Below, one piece after another: positions 60,085 to 64,000 of a DNA stretch of 64,000 nt. This stretch comes from Brugia malayi. Its lineage: Eukaryota > Nematoda > Chromadorea > Rhabditida > Onchocercidae. The translations under genes and the position numbers were made by a program. The stretch lies in assembly GCF_000002995.4 (NCBI RefSeq), contig NW_025062479.1, forward strand, positions 24,172,221-24,236,220, given 5' to 3'. Each line of letters begins with the position of its first letter. Within the stretch, counting starts at the first letter, position 1. Under the pieces are notes generated by a model. The model was not told the DNA's origin. It saw only the letters and a list, made by a program, of their open reading frames with translations, and ran no database searches.

Positions 60085-62870
60085 AGTTTTCCTCTTCTGT
60101 ACTTTGTCATTGTTTATTTCATATTTTACAAATTGTTACATTTGAGAAAAATAAAATTAGCAAAAAAAAAAAAAATTGAAATAAAAATTAGAACATAACA
60201 ATAAATATAAAAATAAAAAGGTCATTATTTAAAAATTTAATAAAAAAAATGATGCAAAAATTTTGATTTCTCTTTTTTTTTTTAAAAAAAAAACTAAAAT
60301 CAAAATTAAAAAAATTCATAATTTAAATAATTCATTTGTTCTGTTTTTTAATTACACTTAAAATTCAAAAGTCGTATAGAATTCATTTTTTTAATTACAC
60401 TTAAAAATTTATAATTTAAATAATTCATTTGTCTGGTTTTTTAATTACACTTAAAATTCATATCAAATTTATATTATAATTCAAAAGTCATATAGAATTC
60501 ATTTTTTTAATTACACTTAGAAATTCGTAATTTACATAATTCACTCAAAATTCATATAAAATTCATATTCAATTAATAATGAAAATAGATTTAATGATAA
60601 AAAAATGATTTATTTAAAAAAATAAAAAAAAAAAATGACTTATTTAAATTAATAAAATTAAATTCTTCCCAGTTTCTCTCATTTTCATTTTCTTTTCAAT
60701 TTATTTCTCATTTTTTTATGACAAATAAAATTCTCTCATTCTGATAATATTTTTCTTTTTCTTTTGCATTTTCTTATCATAATTTATCAATTATACCTAT
60801 CTGATAACGTCTGCTATGAAAAGAAATAAACCGAAAATTTGGGTGATAACTTAAATTCAAAATAAAATTAATTAAATGAAATAATTTAAATAATCATTTA
60901 AATATTTTAAATAGACAACAAATTCAATTCGATATTATTTTTTTTTTTTTTTTGTATTAAATTTTTATTTTTGCAATATATTTCGCATACTGAAATGTAA
61001 TACTTTTATTTGAATTATATATAAATAAATATAATTTTTTTTTTTTTTTTTTTTTTTTTTTTGTTTTTTGAATTTATTGGAAAAGAAATGAGAAAAATTA
61101 TTTTTGAAATGATAAATTACATCATTTTAATTTCTTTCTATCTTATTGACATTTTTGAATTTCTTTTTTTTTTTTTTTTTTCTTCTTCTTCCATTTGTTT
61201 ACTTTTATTTGTTTCTATTAATAAAACAAAATTTTAAAGCAGTTTAAATAATAAATTTTGAAAATATTGAACAGTCAATTATAACCAAAATACTGCAAGA
61301 TTGAAAAAATAAAAAGTAAAATTTATTTTGAAATAGAAAATAAAAAAAATTTTTGTTAAAATTTTTCTCGACGAAAAAATAAAAAAGAAAACAGAAAATT
61401 ATTAACAAAATTAACAGTTAGAAAGCTGGAAAAATTGCTTAAAGTTATTAATAAAATTCCAAAATTATATTAAATTTATTGAAATTAAAAAATTAATATA
61501 AAAATATCATTTCTCCATTTATTTGTTATTTTATGACAGTTATAAATTTTACTGGAATTTTTTTAAACTAAATTTTAGTTAAAAATTATTTTGCATTGAT
61601 TTGAATTTTATTCAATATTTGTAAAAAATTAATATTTAATTAAAAAAAATTGAATCAAAATTTAACAATTGAGAGTATCAAATTGATTGTAATCGACCTT
61701 TTAACTTAAGTTTTGAAAAATAATTGACCTTTTAACTTAAGTTTTGAAAAAAAAATTTTTTTAAATTAATTTTAATTAAAAATTATTTTGCACTGATTTG
61801 AATTTTTCAACATTAAATTAAAAAAATTGAATCAAAAATTCAAACAAATGAGTGTATCAAATTGATAACTGATGAATACATGTATGAAGTAGTTGACCTT
61901 TTAATTTAAATTTTTTTTTTTAAAAAAAAAAAAAAAAGTAAAATTAGATCAAGGAAGTTCAGAAAGGGAAAAAAAATAAATAAATTGAAATGAATGTAAT
62001 GTAACAATGTTAAACGGAAGTAATAAAAAAAAAGCAAAAAAAAAAAAAATTAATTAGTGAAAAAATTAATTTTGAACTTTTAATAATTTTTTAACATTTG
62101 AATTAATTCAAAGAATTTACTTAAAAATACAAACTTTTCAAACTAAAAAATTAAATGAACTTATTAGCAAAAAAAAAAAAAAAAAAAAAAATTTAAAAAA
62201 AAAGAAAATATGAAAAATGATACATGTCTGCTTCATAGTTGACGTTAGCTTTTCAATCAATGATTCATAGTTTTCGAAATTTGAAACTAAAAAATTTTTA
62301 AATTCCAACAAGAAAGAACATTTATTGTTATAAAAATTAGCAATTTTTTGTTTTGTTAAAAAGTTTTTTTTAAAAAAAAAATTTTTTTAAAAAAATGGAA
62401 AATTAGTAATTTTTTCATAAAAACAAATAATATTACAAGAAAATATATATATATGCAATTATTATTATCTTTATTAAACTTAATGAAAATAACAATTATT
62501 AATGAATTAAATTTATGAATTAAATTTATTTTTTGTCGAAAGTTTTTAAAAATTGAAATAATTGTATAATTTGTTAAGAAAGTAAAGAAAAGAAAAGAAA
62601 AGAAGAAAACTTTGTTATTGAAATAATTAGTTTTGAATATTTTCAAGACTTATTATTTTGTTATGTAAATTTTTTTTTTAATTTTTTAATTTATATTTTT
62701 TTAAAAAAAAATTTACACTGACATTCAATTTGCTTTATCAAGAAGCTATTAGTTAAAAGTTAGTTCAAAAATTTTCATCAATTCGATATAAATCTATTTA
62801 TCACTCAAATTGTAGCGAACATTTCAAGATGTGATAATTGATATATTTTATTATAGATATTATTATTTTT
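60085..62870. other. Non-coding AT-rich stretch
   Basis: No exon seen. Small duplications occur at 60330-60560 (TAATTACACTTAAAATTCA) and 61670-61910 (TTGACCTTTTAACTTAAGTT). Homopolymer T runs reach 28 bases near 61035. Confidence 0.6.
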
Positions 62871-62875
62871 GATTG

Positions 62876-63690
62876 GAATATTTATATTTTAATTCAACAG
62901 GTGGTTTTTTTTTTTTCAAATATCAATGATTAGTTTATAAATAATTGAAAATTACTTTATGATAAGGTTAACAAATAATTGGAATAAGTAATCATAGGTA
63001 AAAGTAAACGTTAAAGCATGCTTATATTTTAATTCAACAGGTGGTTTTTTTTTAATATCAATGATTGGTTGATAAATAATTGAAAATTACTTTATGATAA
63101 GGTTAACAAATAAATGAGAAAAGTATCGTAGATGAAAGTAAAGGTAAAAGTATATTTATATTTTAATTAAACAAATGGTTTTTTTTTTTTTAAAATATCA
63201 GTGATTAGTTGATAAATAATTGAAAATTACTTTATGATAAGGTTAACAAATAATTGGAATAAGTAATCATAGGTAAAAGTAAACGTTAAAGCATGCTTAT
63301 ATTTTAATTCAACAGGTGGTTTTTTTAAATATCAATGATTGGTTGATAAATAATTGAAAATTACTTTATGATAAGGTTAACAAATAAATGAGAAAAGTAT
63401 CGTAGATGAAAGTAAAGGTAAAAGTATATTTATATTTTAATTAAACAAATGGTTTTTTTTTTTTTTTTTAGAATATCAGTGATTAGTTGATAAATAATTG
63501 AAAATTACTTTATGGTAAGGTTAACAAATAAATGAAAAAAGTAATCGTAGATGAAAGTAAACATTAAATTATGCTTATATTTTAATTCAACAGGTGGTTT
63601 TTTTTTAAATATCAGTGATTAGTTGATAAATAATTGAAAATTACTTTATGATAAGGTTAAACAAATAATTGGGAAAAGTAATCGTAAATA
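62876..63690. repeat. About 138-bp repeat with dimeric (about 275-bp) higher order
   Basis: The junction word ATTCAACAGGTGGTTTT or its variant ATTAAACAAATGGTTTT recurs at about 62892, 63032, 63165, 63307, 63438 and 63585. Units also hold AGTTGATAAATAATTGAAAA and TTATGATAAGGTTAACAAAT. Two unit types, one ending in ATAGGTAAAAGTAAACGTTA and one in TAGATGAAAGTAAAGGTAAA, alternate, so the true period is about 275 bp. CAGGTG is an E-box. Confidence 0.92.
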
Positions 63691-64000
63691 AAACTAAACG
63701 TAAAAGTAAGGAAATAATTATTAGAAAAAAGAAATGCAATGATACATTTATGATATCAATGGTAGCATAAATATTTTGTCTCAAATATTTCAAAAAAAAA
63801 TATTTTAAACAAAATATTTTCAAATTACTCAAAAAAAAAAAAAAAATAAATAAATAAATAAACAAATAAATAAGTACTGTTTATTAGATGAAATTTTAAT
63901 TTGTGTTAAGAATGATAATTACTTTATAGTATAATTAATAAAATTACATGAAAATGACGAAAATTTGCGTCACTTATAGGAAAAAAAAAAGTGAAATAAT

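Noticed and set aside
59216..60179. Long plus-strand ORFs of 273 and 313 codons as genes
   Set aside because: They are the 85-bp array read in successive frames; no splice sites, no unique sequence, no start context.
1..64000. Transposons, retroviral-like elements, rRNA and tRNA genes
   Set aside because: No transposase or reverse-transcriptase-like frames, no long terminal repeats with coding between, no tRNA B-box (GTTCGANNC) in a cloverleaf context were seen. Small, decayed elements cannot be excluded by eye.

Overview
The window is a very AT-rich (about 80% A+T by eye) eukaryotic nuclear segment. It has homopolymer T and A runs every one to two hundred bases, long introns, and splice sites of the form GTAAG/GTTNN...TTTTCAG. 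The short T-rich 3' splice sites with little else, multi-exon genes with large repeat-filled introns, and Q/N/S/T-rich proteins suggest a nematode, but nothing seen is diagnostic of species. I see no rRNA, tRNA, recognisable transposon, CRISPR or prokaryotic feature.

Layout. 1-19.0 kb is mostly non-coding, with many private tandem repeats. It holds three weak minus-strand exon candidates (4298-4794, 5276-5452, 6527-6679) and a few motif clusters that could be regulatory. 19333-34293 (+) is a C2H2 zinc-finger protein gene. I assembled it from 11 coding segments whose phases all agree (1977 nt, 658 aa, three perfect CX2CX12HX3H fingers). 38828-39931 (-) is a small two-exon gene for a putative secreted or membrane-anchored 156-aa protein with an RSKR processing site. 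43255-58068 (-) is a nine-exon gene of about 1635 aa whose N-terminus resembles ERICH3 (glutamate-rich protein 3, a cilium-associated family) and whose single 3.8-kb exon encodes an acidic, probably disordered tail. 58.1-64 kb is non-coding, with a conspicuous GC-richer 85-bp minisatellite and a dimeric higher-order repeat.

The most unusual property is the relation between tandem repeats and splice sites. In the two large, unrelated genes, arrays do not merely fill introns. Several repeat units straddle an exon-intron junction, so the 5' or 3' splice site and the last or first bases of an exon are present in 4-7 tandem copies. In the zinc-finger gene, intron 32911-34011 is flanked at both ends by such arrays (76 bp x 4 carrying the donor, about 50 bp x 7 carrying the acceptor). 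An upstream exon has a partial tandem copy 164 bp before it. In the ERICH3-like gene, two introns begin with arrays containing their own donor. Most introns over 1 kb carry a different array, and many arrays contain TGATAA (GATA-factor-like) motifs.

The genes do not form an operon: the zinc-finger gene (+) converges on the two minus-strand genes. No functional pathway linking the three can be read from the sequence. All gene models are manual splice predictions without transcript support.
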